Origin: Saprospiraceae bacterium
GTDB lineage: Bacteria; Bacteroidota; Bacteroidia; Chitinophagales; Saprospiraceae
Direction of reading: 5' to 3'
NCBI GenBank assembly: GCA_016714785.1
Contig: JADKCC010000046.1
Coordinates: 1 to 49,835, forward strand
DNA length: 49,835 bases
Made by a program: the position numbers and the translations under genes. This document shows, piece by piece, positions 10,420 through 19,008 of this stretch. The notes under the pieces are model-generated. The model saw only the letters and a program-made list of their open reading frames with translations. It was not told where the DNA came from and did not search any database. The stretch's first letter is position 1. Every line of letters begins with the position of its first letter.

Positions 10420-11982
10420 ATGACAATAGATAACATACTGTCTATCCGAAATTTGAATGTTCAATATTGCCTTAATGAACGGGAGTTCCCTATTCTGAAA
10501 AATGTTAATTTTGATATTCCAAAAGGCAAAATACTTGGTATCACTGGCCCATCAGGTTCTGGAAAATCAATGACAGCTTTGAGTCTAATGGGACTAGTTA
10601 GTTTTTTTAATCATTTGGAAATCAAGGGTGAAATAATCTATCAAAATGCCAATCTACTTGAAAATACTCCAATCGCTTGGCGTAAACTGAGAGGAAAAAC
10701 AATCGCACTCATCATACAGCAACCTGAAGCTGCGCTCAATCCAGTAAAAAAAGTGGGTGACCAAATCTTGGAGTGCTTTATGTTACATCAAGACAAAAAA
10801 AACAGCGCTGACTTTAAAGAATCTGTTTTAGAGTTGCTACATGAAGTGGGACTAGCTGAAGTGGACCTAATCTACCATTCCTATCCACACGAGCTTTCTG
10901 GTGGCCAATTGCAGCGCATTGTTATTGCTATGGCCATAGTGCATCGACCAGATATCATCATTGCAGACGAAGCAACATCATCATTAGATAGTAAGATTGC
11001 TATCGAGATTATGGAATTACTATTAAAATTGCAAAAAAAGTTTCAATCCACCTTGGTATTTATCAGCCATGATATGGGCATGTTAAAGGAAATTGCCGAT
11101 CATATTTTGCTATTAAAAAATGGTGAGGTGGCAGATTTTTTTTCAAAAGAAGACTTCCAACTCAGAAGGTTGTCATCCGATACGATGTCGTATTTGAATG
11201 CTGGCTCTTTTGAGAATAGGGCAGCATATATCACCACCAAAGATGTGCAAAAATGTCTTGAAATACATGATTTGAATAAAATTTACTATCAACCTTCATG
11301 GCTTTTTTGGAAGAAAGGAAAAGCCAAAGAAGTGTTAAGCAGTATTCATCTCACATTAGAAACGGGTAAGATGTTGGGTGTTTTGGGAGAATCTGGAAGC
11401 GGCAAGACTACATTAGCCAAAATCATTGCAGGCATTATCCCATCTTCGACTGGAAGTATTTTGTTTCAGGGCTTGAACATTGCACAGAATAGTTTTAGAA
11501 AGAATCCATTACTTAGACGTAAAATACAGATGGTGTTGCAAGATGCACTCACAAGTATGAATCCAAAAATGAAAATAGCAGCACAATGGGAAGAAGTCAT
11601 AAATTACTACAGTTTAGCAATTAATAAGGAGGAAATAACATCTAAAATGAATGATCTACTTAATGAGTTTTCATTGCCGCACGATATTTTAGATAAATAT
11701 CCTATCCAATTATCTGGTGGTCAAAGGCAAAGAGCAGCATTAGCTCGAACATTGCTATTGCAACCAGACTTGATCATATTTGATGAGTCTCTTTCTGCTT
11801 TGGATGTTTTTAATCAACAAAGGATGATAAATTTAATTATTAATCTTCAATCTAGAAGACATTTTACTGGCATTTTTATTTCACATGATGTAAAACTTAT
11901 AAAAGCACTATGTCATGAAGTGATTGTATTGGATAATGGGAGGATTGTTAAGTCTGGCGCAACTTGCGATGTATTGGTTTGA
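10420..11982 (+). CDS. ABC transporter ATPase with two fused nucleotide-binding domains (oligopeptide/nickel type)
   Basis: Two complete ABC cassettes lie in one chain. The first has Walker A GPSGSGKS (near residue 43), signature LSGGQLQR and Walker B IIIADEATSSLD. The second has Walker A GESGSGKT (near 322), signature LSGGQRQR and Walker B LIIFDESLSALD. Organisation and length (520 residues) match DppD-DppF fusions such as YejF, which power oligopeptide import. I chose ATG 10420 over the in-frame TTG at 10402 because homology begins at ILSIRNLNVQY. No permease or binding-protein genes adjoin it, so its transport partner must be encoded elsewhere. Confidence 0.9.
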   Translation: MTIDNILSIRNLNVQYCLNEREFPILKNVNFDIPKGKILGITGPSGSGKSMTALSLMGLVSFFNHLEIKGEIIYQNANLLENTPIAWRKLRGKTIALIIQQPEAALNPVKKVGDQILECFMLHQDKKNSADFKESVLELLHEVGLAEVDLIYHSYPHELSGGQLQRIVIAMAIVHRPDIIIADEATSSLDSKIAIEIMELLLKLQKKFQSTLVFISHDMGMLKEIADHILLLKNGEVADFFSKEDFQLRRLSSDTMSYLNAGSFENRAAYITTKDVQKCLEIHDLNKIYYQPSWLFWKKGKAKEVLSSIHLTLETGKMLGVLGESGSGKTTLAKIIAGIIPSSTGSILFQGLNIAQNSFRKNPLLRRKIQMVLQDALTSMNPKMKIAAQWEEVINYYSLAINKEEITSKMNDLLNEFSLPHDILDKYPIQLSGGQRQRAALARTLLLQPDLIIFDESLSALDVFNQQRMINLIINLQSRRHFTGIFISHDVKLIKALCHEVIVLDNGRIVKSGATCDVLV

Positions 11983-12020
11983 TCATTTCGATATACAATT
12001 AACAACATTTAACCCGAAAT

Positions 12021-12168
12021 ATGCATTAGAGAATCTATTCCGAAGCTAAACTGCTGCAAATCAGAAGCTTCGCCTTTTTTCTTCTGTGACCGTAGCGGTG
12101 CTACTCTTTTCGCATATAAATAGCTGATTTATTGCATTTTAGCTTCTCATGCCGAAGCTCTAACGCAT
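12021..12168. repeat. Long imperfect inverted repeat, MITE-like
   Basis: The left arm starts ATGCATTAGAG and carries CCGAAGCTAAACTGC and AAATCAGAAGC. The right arm read on the other strand starts ATGCGTTAGAG and carries GAAGCTAAAATGC and AAATCAGC. The middle contains a small hairpin (CCGTAGCGGTGCTACTC). The arms are diverged but collinear, giving a potential stem-loop of about 150 bases between two convergent genes. No coding frame. Similar sequences recur in intergenic regions of related genomes from memory, which I could not verify. Confidence 0.5.
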
Positions 12169-12212
12169 AATCTGGAATTATACGACGATTGCTCTGAGAG
12201 TAATATAAAATC

Positions 12213-12256
12213 AAAAAAAAAAGTGCTTGAGCGGACTGTCCAAGCACTTTTTTTGT
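12213..12256. terminator. Bidirectional intrinsic terminator
   Basis: Near-perfect stem AAGTGCTTG / CAAGCACTT with an 11-base loop, preceded by an A run and followed by a T run. It sits between the convergent ABC ATPase and cytochrome c peroxidase genes and can serve both. Confidence 0.9.
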
Positions 12257-12275
12257 TTAAAATATAATTATTTTA

Positions 12276-13628
12276 TCAGAAACAATCCATATCTATTCTT
12301 GATTGTGTATCTGCATTTGGGAAGCAAAGACCAGAAGGTAAACTTTGCGGCACAAATCGTTTGAGATTTGGATCATAAAGAGATTTAGCAATAAAAACTT
12401 CTAAAGCGTTGATTTCTTCATTGGTGAGACCCAATGGTTTGAACCTTTCATCCAAAGCGGATGGTGCTATATTTGTATTCTCTGCTTTAGCGTTATTTTT
12501 GTAAATGATTACATCTCGTATAGTTCTCATACTTGACCCATGTCCATAGAAAGGAGAATCTTTGAGATTATACAATTGTGGCACTTTAAATTTGTAATAG
12601 TCTGCTGGATTTTTAGTAAAACTACCTCTACCAAGATTGGCGGGATCATTTTCTTTAGTCTTTAATGTTGGTTCTGGACAGTGCACTAAATCACCCATGC
12701 CGATAGCGTTGAATTGCATACTATTTAAGGCTGGACCTGTATGACAACTTGCACATTGTGCTTTGCCAAAGAATATGATTGCTCCTTGCTTTTCAATATC
12801 ATTCAATGCGTTGGTCTGTCCTTTTATATATTTTTGAAAAGGCGCTTGATTGGAGAGTAATGTTCTTTCGTAAGCGGCTATAGCCAAACCAGCAGTAAGT
12901 TTTGTGTATCTTTCACTTTCTGGATAATCAGGGAATACTTTATCAAATAGTTGTTTGTATGCAGTCATAGTGAGCACGCTTTCATCAATATTAAGCCTGT
13001 GTACGGACATACCGGCAATAGCTTGTGTCTCTAAACCTTCAAAACCTAACTTATTTGTTTCAATAGGTGTTCCAGGTGCCCAATTGGCTTCTGTCCCATT
13101 ATTAAGGTGTGTAGCTCCAAATTGACCATTCCAAAGTTGGTTTTTTTGGTAAGCGCCATTCATCGCACTAGGTGATCGTAATGGCTGAACATCTACATCT
13201 GCTAAGCCAGGAATAGGTACTCTCAATTCTCCCCTTGTTCCAAATCCTTTTCCGCCCTCTCCCAAACCTTGAAATGTGCCTGCTTGAAAACCTGCACCTG
13301 CATGATGGCAAGATGCACATGAGTAAGTCTTTTTATTTTTCGAATCTTTGGCATCTACCGCCAGTCCTGTTTCATGAAATAGGAAACCACCGAGTGCGAC
13401 TTTTTCTTTTGTAATAGGGTTTTTAGGATCTTGAGGTATTTTACTAAAGTCAGATGATTCAGGAAGCTCGTAATAGGAAAGGGTACCATTTGATGCTTGA
13501 CTTTTTAGGAGGCCTATTAATTCTGCATCCAAATTATCTTGGATTGGGTTATCTTTTTCATCTGTCGAACAGGATGAAACTAGAATGAGAACCATAAATA
13601 GTAGCAATGAATTAGATAAACTTTTCAT
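12276..13628 (-). CDS. Di-haem cytochrome c peroxidase (MauG/CcpA family), lipoprotein
   Basis: The N-terminus is a lipoprotein signal (LILVSSCSTDEKD, Cys near 20). Two CxxCH haem-binding sites, CASCHHAG near residue 103 and CASCHTGP near residue 291, mark the high- and low-potential c-type haems of bacterial cytochrome c peroxidases and MauG-like proteins. The length (450 residues) is longer than classical CcpA (about 330) and resembles the Bacteroidota branch with inserted loops. Expected role: periplasmic, membrane-anchored reduction of hydrogen peroxide with electrons from a c-type cytochrome, or an oxidase-type modification if MauG-like. No electron-donor gene is adjacent. The bidirectional terminator follows its stop. 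Confidence 0.92.
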   Translation of the reverse strand: MKSLSNSLLLFMVLILVSSCSTDEKDNPIQDNLDAELIGLLKSQASNGTLSYYELPESSDFSKIPQDPKNPITKEKVALGGFLFHETGLAVDAKDSKNKKTYSCASCHHAGAGFQAGTFQGLGEGGKGFGTRGELRVPIPGLADVDVQPLRSPSAMNGAYQKNQLWNGQFGATHLNNGTEANWAPGTPIETNKLGFEGLETQAIAGMSVHRLNIDESVLTMTAYKQLFDKVFPDYPESERYTKLTAGLAIAAYERTLLSNQAPFQKYIKGQTNALNDIEKQGAIIFFGKAQCASCHTGPALNSMQFNAIGMGDLVHCPEPTLKTKENDPANLGRGSFTKNPADYYKFKVPQLYNLKDSPFYGHGSSMRTIRDVIIYKNNAKAENTNIAPSALDERFKPLGLTNEEINALEVFIAKSLYDPNLKRFVPQSLPSGLCFPNADTQSRIDMDCF

Positions 13629-13864
13629 TTGTGTTGAAATTTAAAATTAATAATATCGAATGTTATACATATATTAATTATCATATCAATATATATGCCA
13701 ATTTTTAATAATATGTTTTTTTGTTTTTCTTAAGTCATATTTTTATGCATTAATAATAGATATATTAGAATCTATAAACACTCATTTTTTAATGAATTAT
13801 AAAGTCTTTTTTGCGGTAACCTTTTACATATTTTAAAAAAATATATAAAAAAAGTTAGAATTAT

Positions 13865-13897
13865 TTGGATTGATTACCAGACGCTTATTATATTTGT
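13865..13897 (+). promoter_or_regulatory. Bacteroidota-type promoter for the T9SS/dockerin gene at 14038
   Basis: TTTG at 13865-13868 and TATATTTG at 13890-13897, separated by 21 bases, match the -33 TTTG / -7 TAnnTTTG consensus of Bacteroidota housekeeping sigma. It would give a leader of about 130 bases. The rest of 13629-14037 is very AT-rich and I see no gene in it. Confidence 0.65.
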
Positions 13898-14037
13898 GAA
13901 TTGTTTCTATAATATTGCAAAATTTTTATTTCTATTGTTTACTAATTGAAATTTGATCAATTAGTATTCGGTAGTAAAATGTATTTATTTTTATAGAATA
14001 TTTTTATTTAGAAACAATTTTAAAATTATCTTTTCCA

Positions 14038-16326
14038 ATGAATGTGAAACTTTCCTTATTTTTATGTCTTACATTGATAAGTTCAGCATTAAGCGCTGCT
14101 ATCTTGTGTCCTCCAGATAAGTATCTGACTTGCCATGATGATATACATTACTTACCGCTCGTAGGTACTCCTACTGTATTAGGAGGATCGGGTCAGTTAA
14201 GATATGTAGATCAGTCATCCAATAATGTTTGTAATGTAGGTCATATCATACGTACCTGGTATCTTGATTATAACAGCAATCAAACTTATGACTCTGGAGA
14301 GCATGCTTGCTTACAAAATATTTATGTATCTTATACACCAAGCACCACTACTATTGAGTGGCCGTCAGACATAGTGTTGAATTGTAAAGATGTGATACCT
14401 AATACAAATCCAACTTGGGTTTCTGGGCCTTGTGATATTATAGGAGTGAGCAAATATGACCAAATATTTGGTACAGATACTAAGTCATGTTATAAAATAC
14501 TTCGCAATTTTACTGTCATCAATTGGTGTACTCATATACCAGGTACCAATGTCGGGATTTGGTATCACACGCAAATAATTAAAATTGATGATACGTCAAG
14601 ACCTGTTATAAAAAATTGTAATTTGGTAACACTTGGAACTGATATGGGTTGTCAAGGGAGTTTTGCGCTAACCAATAGTGCCACAGATTTATCTCCTTGT
14701 GGTCAGCAAAAATTATTATGGAAAGCAGAAGTAGATCTTTGGGATGATGGAAGTGTAGAATATACCTTTGCTCACAATCATCCAGATTCACTTTTTAGAT
14801 TAGATACCGTAGCAAGTGGACAATCTGTAACAATCAAACTTCCTTACCCAGTTATGCGAGGTTACCATAGAGTGACATGGAGTGTGAATGATCAATGTGG
14901 TAATGCTACAATATGCGAGCAGAAAGTATTATTGAGAGATGATAAAAAACCAACACCTTACATGCATGATATATTATCTGCTGCTTTTGAAGGCAAAGAT
15001 CATCCGCTGAAAGTGCCTGCTAGGATTTTCAATGTTGGTTCTTTTGATAATTGTTCTAGACCTTACCAATTGCGTTTTTCTTTTTCTCCAAATGTAAATG
15101 ATAGTATTAGAATAATAAATTGTAATAATGCTGGCTTTCAATTTTACACGGTATATGTCACAGACTTAGAAGGCAATCAGGAAACGGTAGATGTGTTTAT
15201 GTTGGTTTATGATAACGGAGCTTGCAGTACATTGCGACTTTCGGGCAGCGTAACCGAAGCTGACAATTTGCCGATCTCCGATGTTAGTTTTAAATTAAGT
15301 AGGGTAGGTGATCCTACCATGGAAGCCATTTCACTTTCAGATCAAAACGGAAATTTCCTTTGGGAAAATATATCACTGTACAAAGATATGGAGATCAAAC
15401 CTTCCTTCAGTCTTAATCAAGATTTTAGATTGGATGTGGCAGATCTTAAAATGCTTCAGGATTATATAATGGGGAGAAAGGCAATTATAGATTTACAATA
15501 TTTGGCTTCTGACCTTGATGGCGATTTAAGTATTAAAATTAAAGATCTGGAGTTGTTGAAAAATAGGATTTTAAGACCTGAAATTTCATCTGAACACAAA
15601 TGGGCTTTTGCTGCAGATCAGGATTCTATTCAGAATGTGAGTGAGCTAAAATCTGTTAATAACACGATTACCTTAGCGCAATCAGATGGAAAAATTGATT
15701 TTAAAGCAGTGTATTTAGGAGACATCACAGATGCCAACGAACGAAAGACGGACAATAGGTCTGCCTTAACACTACGTGAGGTATCAAATCCAACGAGTAT
15801 TGACTATATTTTGGACCACCAAATGATTGTCGAAGGTATTCAAATCATTGCACAGTTACCCATTGGAATTAAAGAAATTAGCGTGGAGTCTGCCCACTTT
15901 GAGATTCCAGCACATTCCATAAGTATCAACGATGAAGGTGTTTTGAGATTTGTTTTGACCAAAGAAATGAAGTTTATGGACGGAGATATATTATTTTCAA
16001 TAATATGGTCTAATGAAACTGATTTAAAAAGTACTCCTGAATTAAAGAGTGGTTCCAAGTTTTTACTTTCTGAATATAGAACACTTGATCTGAAGGCAAA
16101 AAAGCAACCTAATGACAACGTATCTATTCATCCCAATCCTACCCATGATAGATTTACCATTGATGGAGATAATTTTACAATCATTGACATCAAAAATGTA
16201 TCAGGACAATCGATTCCATTTAAACTGGAAGGAAATCAAGTGGATTGGAATGCACAACCAGGTATATATATTGTTACAATGAGAGTAGGAAATGAAATTT
16301 TGTGTACAAAAGTATTCAAGATTTAA
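14038..16326 (+). CDS. Secreted T9SS protein with dockerin-like domain
   Basis: A signal peptide (residues 1-20, ending LSAA) is followed by Cys-containing beta-sandwich domains resembling HYR-type or Ig-like surface modules (residues 20-400). A carboxypeptidase-regulatory-like segment comes next (LRLSGSVTEADNLPISDVSFKL). A dockerin-like pair of calcium motifs follows (DVADLKMLQDYIMG and DLDGDLSIKIKDLELLK, residues about 465-515). The C-terminus is a T9SS type A sorting domain (SIHPNPTHDRFTIDG through KVFKI). It should therefore cross the outer membrane by T9SS and be anchored or released after CTD cleavage. The dockerin-like segments resemble those in the 6355-9090 protein, which suggests a common Saprospiraceae-style surface architecture. 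The ligand is unknown. Confidence 0.87.
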   Translation: MNVKLSLFLCLTLISSALSAAILCPPDKYLTCHDDIHYLPLVGTPTVLGGSGQLRYVDQSSNNVCNVGHIIRTWYLDYNSNQTYDSGEHACLQNIYVSYTPSTTTIEWPSDIVLNCKDVIPNTNPTWVSGPCDIIGVSKYDQIFGTDTKSCYKILRNFTVINWCTHIPGTNVGIWYHTQIIKIDDTSRPVIKNCNLVTLGTDMGCQGSFALTNSATDLSPCGQQKLLWKAEVDLWDDGSVEYTFAHNHPDSLFRLDTVASGQSVTIKLPYPVMRGYHRVTWSVNDQCGNATICEQKVLLRDDKKPTPYMHDILSAAFEGKDHPLKVPARIFNVGSFDNCSRPYQLRFSFSPNVNDSIRIINCNNAGFQFYTVYVTDLEGNQETVDVFMLVYDNGACSTLRLSGSVTEADNLPISDVSFKLSRVGDPTMEAISLSDQNGNFLWENISLYKDMEIKPSFSLNQDFRLDVADLKMLQDYIMGRKAIIDLQYLASDLDGDLSIKIKDLELLKNRILRPEISSEHKWAFAADQDSIQNVSELKSVNNTITLAQSDGKIDFKAVYLGDITDANERKTDNRSALTLREVSNPTSIDYILDHQMIVEGIQIIAQLPIGIKEISVESAHFEIPAHSISINDEGVLRFVLTKEMKFMDGDILFSIIWSNETDLKSTPELKSGSKFLLSEYRTLDLKAKKQPNDNVSIHPNPTHDRFTIDGDNFTIIDIKNVSGQSIPFKLEGNQVDWNAQPGIYIVTMRVGNEILCTKVFKI

Positions 16327-16480
16327 GAGTACTCAATGTGATGTGCGGTGAAAACGGAGAAAAAGTTTTATTTTGCGGCATATTTTAAGAGAGTAAAAAT
16401 TTTAGGTAAATTACTTTGATAAGGCAGGATCCGTGAAGTTATAAATTCATAAATCTAACAGTAAATAAGGCTGAATAATT

Positions 16481-16517
16481 GATAGCTCATCTGAATTTAG
16501 GTTCAAATGAGCTATTT
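16481..16517 (+). terminator. Intrinsic terminator after the T9SS/dockerin gene
   Basis: Stem GATAGCTCATCTGAA / TTCAAATGAGCTAT with a short loop, followed by TTTTG. It lies about 155 bases after the stop of the upstream gene. Confidence 0.65.
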
Positions 16518-16573
16518 TGTTAATGAATTCATAAACTTACCCTTTACTGATACATAATATACAACAAGATAGG

Positions 16574-16601
16574 TTTGATATTAGTTAATTACATAATTTT
16601 G
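16574..16601 (+). promoter_or_regulatory. Probable Bacteroidota promoter for the TlpA-like gene
   Basis: TAATTTTG at 16594-16601 fits TAnnTTTG; TTTG at 16574-16577 is 16 bases upstream, shorter than the usual 19-21. A promoter here excludes the in-frame GTG at 16601 as start and supports an ATG near 16676-16685. Confidence 0.5.
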
Positions 16602-16684
16602 TGGTTCGAAACGGATGGTTGCTGCGCAATAGTTTGTTTGGTCCAAAATTTTGTTTTTTGAAATCTAAAAAATTAATGCTTAAC

Positions 16685-17794
16685 ATGGCTTTATTAAAAC
16701 ATTTTTATTTATTTATTCTACCGATTGTATTGGTAACATCATGCGGTGCAATCAAAGGTACTGTGATATCTGGTGCGATCAAAGGTGCAGAAAATATGAC
16801 CATTTATTTGGATGAAATGGCTATAACAAGACAACCCAACAACATCTTACAAGGTAAAATAGAAGCAGATGGGAAATTCAAATTGTCCATACCAGATGGC
16901 GTCAAAAAAGGAATCTATAGTCTTAGGATAGGAGAGCAGGTAGCTCATCTTATTATGGATGGCAGTGAAAAAGAGGTAGTTCTTGGTGGACAATTGAGTG
17001 ATATTAATGAATTCAAATATACGGTAGCGGGATCCAAACTTTCTGAAGAGTACTTGAATACAGTAAAGAATTATATCGCACAAAAAATGGATGTTCCAGC
17101 ATTGACTGCTTACACAGGCAAAACAGCTGACCCAATGATAGGATTTCAGATTGCAGCTAGGTTGTTTACATTCAGACCAGAATTTACAGGTTTGCACAAA
17201 GAAGTGTCTCAACGTATGACTACCACCTATCCTGAATTGCCATTGACAAAAGAATATGCAACGGTAGTCACACAGATGGAACAACAAATGCAAGCGCAAA
17301 CTGCTGCACAAAAAATTAAAGTGGGAGAACAAGCTCCTGATATAGCCCTACCAGATCCAAAAGGTAAAATGAGAAAGCTATCAGATTATAAAGGCAAAGT
17401 AGTGTTGATTGATTTTTGGGCATCTTGGTGTGGGCCATGCAGAAAAGCAAATCCACATGTAGTAGAAATTTACCACAAATACAAGTCTAAAGGATTTGAT
17501 GTGTTCAGTGTTTCATTGGATGGAATTGATAGTCGAAGTGCACAAAGATTTACAGATGCTACACAGTTGAATGAGCAGATGGAATCTCAAAAGCAAAGAT
17601 GGGTAGCTGCAATAGAGCAAGATCAGTTAGCATGGGAAGGTCATGTATCAGATCTTAAAAAATGGGAATGTGCTCCTGCTGGAGAATATGGTGTGAGAAG
17701 TATCCCGCAGACTTTTTTAGTGGGTCGTGATGGTAAAATAGTAGCCATCAATCCTAGAACCGACTTGGAAGAACAAGTGAAAAAGTTCCTTTAA
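16685..17794 (+). CDS. TlpA-like thiol-disulfide oxidoreductase lipoprotein with DUF4369-like N-terminal domain
   Basis: The lipoprotein signal is ILPIVLVTSCGAIKG. An N-terminal beta domain of the DUF4369 type (GAENMTIYLDEMA) precedes a thioredoxin fold with catalytic WCGPC near residue 249 (IDFWASWCGPCRKANPHVV) and the cis-Pro segment SIPQTFLVGRDGKI. Such proteins are periplasm-facing thiol reductases of the AhpC/TSA-TlpA-ResA branch, used in cytochrome maturation or in reducing disulfides of exported proteins. Compared with short ResA proteins there is an insertion between WCGPC and the cis-Pro (QLNEQMESQKQRW). ATG 16676 is an alternative start three codons upstream. Confidence 0.87.
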   Translation: MALLKHFYLFILPIVLVTSCGAIKGTVISGAIKGAENMTIYLDEMAITRQPNNILQGKIEADGKFKLSIPDGVKKGIYSLRIGEQVAHLIMDGSEKEVVLGGQLSDINEFKYTVAGSKLSEEYLNTVKNYIAQKMDVPALTAYTGKTADPMIGFQIAARLFTFRPEFTGLHKEVSQRMTTTYPELPLTKEYATVVTQMEQQMQAQTAAQKIKVGEQAPDIALPDPKGKMRKLSDYKGKVVLIDFWASWCGPCRKANPHVVEIYHKYKSKGFDVFSVSLDGIDSRSAQRFTDATQLNEQMESQKQRWVAAIEQDQLAWEGHVSDLKKWECAPAGEYGVRSIPQTFLVGRDGKIVAINPRTDLEEQVKKFL

Positions 17795-17818
17795 TTTTTA
17801 ATAGGAAAATATATAAAT

Positions 17819-17856
17819 AAAAAAGCCGAAGGACAACATCTTTCGGCTTTTTTGTT
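17819..17856. terminator. Bidirectional intrinsic terminator
   Basis: Stem AAAAAGCCGAA / TTCGGCTTTTTT around a loop of about 12 bases with A and T tails on either side. It lies between the convergent TlpA-like gene and the small membrane-protein gene. Confidence 0.9.
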
Positions 17857-17881
17857 TTAACTATAACAACTCACTACATTA

Positions 17882-18241
17882 TTATATTTTTGCTTTATTT
17901 TTTCCTTTTCCTATGTTTTTGTTATAAGCTAATTTTAAACCACGGAGCATATTGACCTCGTAAATGCCCATTTCTTGGTCAGTGGAATACTCAAACACTT
18001 CGACAGAATATATTTGTGCCGATTCGGGTGCATTTGAAAGTATCTCTTTTTGTGTAAAAATGAGGGACATGACGCCCAATATCCCAATCAAAGATGCAGC
18101 GATAGAGATTAATTTGTACTTTTGAACAGTCGCTGTACCTCGATGTTTCTCTAATTTAGCATCCAATCTTAACCAAGCACTTTCCCTTGGTGCTATTTTA
18201 TGATTCAAAATAGATGTTTGGTTATTTTTTTTAAAATTCAT
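17882..18241 (-). CDS. Small single-pass membrane protein, candidate anti-sigma factor
   Basis: 119 residues: a basic cytoplasmic N-terminal half (PRESAWLRLDAKLEKHRG), one transmembrane helix (residues about 43-63, LISIAASLIGILGVMSLIF) and a short outer tail. It starts 3 bases after the stop of the ECF sigma factor gene and is almost certainly co-transcribed. That arrangement and topology are usual for anti-sigma factors, but no recognised zinc anti-sigma motif is present, so the role is inferred from context. Confidence 0.65.
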   Translation of the reverse strand: MNFKKNNQTSILNHKIAPRESAWLRLDAKLEKHRGTATVQKYKLISIAASLIGILGVMSLIFTQKEILSNAPESAQIYSVEVFEYSTDQEMGIYEVNMLRGLKLAYNKNIGKGKNKAKI

Positions 18242-18244
18242 GAT

Positions 18245-18796
18245 TTATTTAAATTTATATATCAAATTTTCTTTTTTTTTAAGAATGTCATACACTTTCT
18301 TCTTTGCCAAAATAAGCTGTGATTTGGATGTATTAATACTGATACCTAGCATTTCAGCTATCTCTCTATGTTTGTAATCTTCAAAGACATAAAGATTGAA
18401 CACTGTTCTGTATCCTGTGGGCAATTCATCCAAGATTGCCATTATTTCTTCAAAACTAAATGATTCATCTCGCTCTTCGATTACATCTGCAATATCGGTT
18501 TCAGGTATTTCTATGGTCAGATGAAGATTTGTTTTTTTACGAAGAAACATCAATGATTCATTGACCATAATTCGTCGCATCCAACCTTCAAAACTACCAT
18601 CACCTTTATACATATCTATCTTGGTCAGTATCTTGAAGAAGGCATCAATAAACACATCTTCTGCATCTTGCTGTGACTTAAGGTAACGAATGCAAACAGC
18701 ATACATTTTATCTTTGTACATATCATACAATAGCTTTTGGGCCTCAGCATCTTGAGATTTGCATTTTGTGATGATATGTTCTAGATTATGGGTCAC
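18245..18796 (-). CDS. RNA polymerase sigma factor, ECF (RpoE-like) family
   Basis: Region 2 is visible at residues 20-85 (LLYDMYKDKMYAVCIRYL, QQDAEDVFIDAFFKIL, then WMRRIMVNESL) and region 4 at residues 130-175 (LPTGYRTVFNLYVFEDYKH, EIAEMLGISINTSKSQL). Length 183 is typical of ECF sigmas of Bacteroidota. Translation starts at GTG 18796. The downstream small membrane protein is a plausible regulator. It is divergent from the DUF5916 gene at 19009, but nothing in the sequence proves that this gene is its target. Confidence 0.92.
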   Translation of the reverse strand: MTHNLEHIITKCKSQDAEAQKLLYDMYKDKMYAVCIRYLKSQQDAEDVFIDAFFKILTKIDMYKGDGSFEGWMRRIMVNESLMFLRKKTNLHLTIEIPETDIADVIEERDESFSFEEIMAILDELPTGYRTVFNLYVFEDYKHREIAEMLGISINTSKSQLILAKKKVYDILKKKENLIYKFK

Positions 18797-18975
18797 TTTG
18801 AAATTGCCTTTCTTAATGTAAAGATGCGATAATTTTTATTTTTGGTGCATTCAACCTTCATAATATTTTAATACATGAATTATCAATAAAAAAAATGTAC
18901 TTTTATAATCGGATCATTTTGTCTATTAATATTCTAATTTTGTAGAATATATCTATTATATTTTGAATATTGACC

Positions 18976-18983
18976 TAATTTTG
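18976..18983 (+). promoter_or_regulatory. -7 box of a probable promoter for the DUF5916 gene
   Basis: TAATTTTG fits TAnnTTTG and ends 25 bases before ATG 19009. A second TAATTTTG lies at 18935-18942. No well-spaced TTTG was found for either, so support is only partial. Confidence 0.4.
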
Positions 18984-19008
18984 TTTAGGCGTTGCAACCA
19001 TAAAAAAA

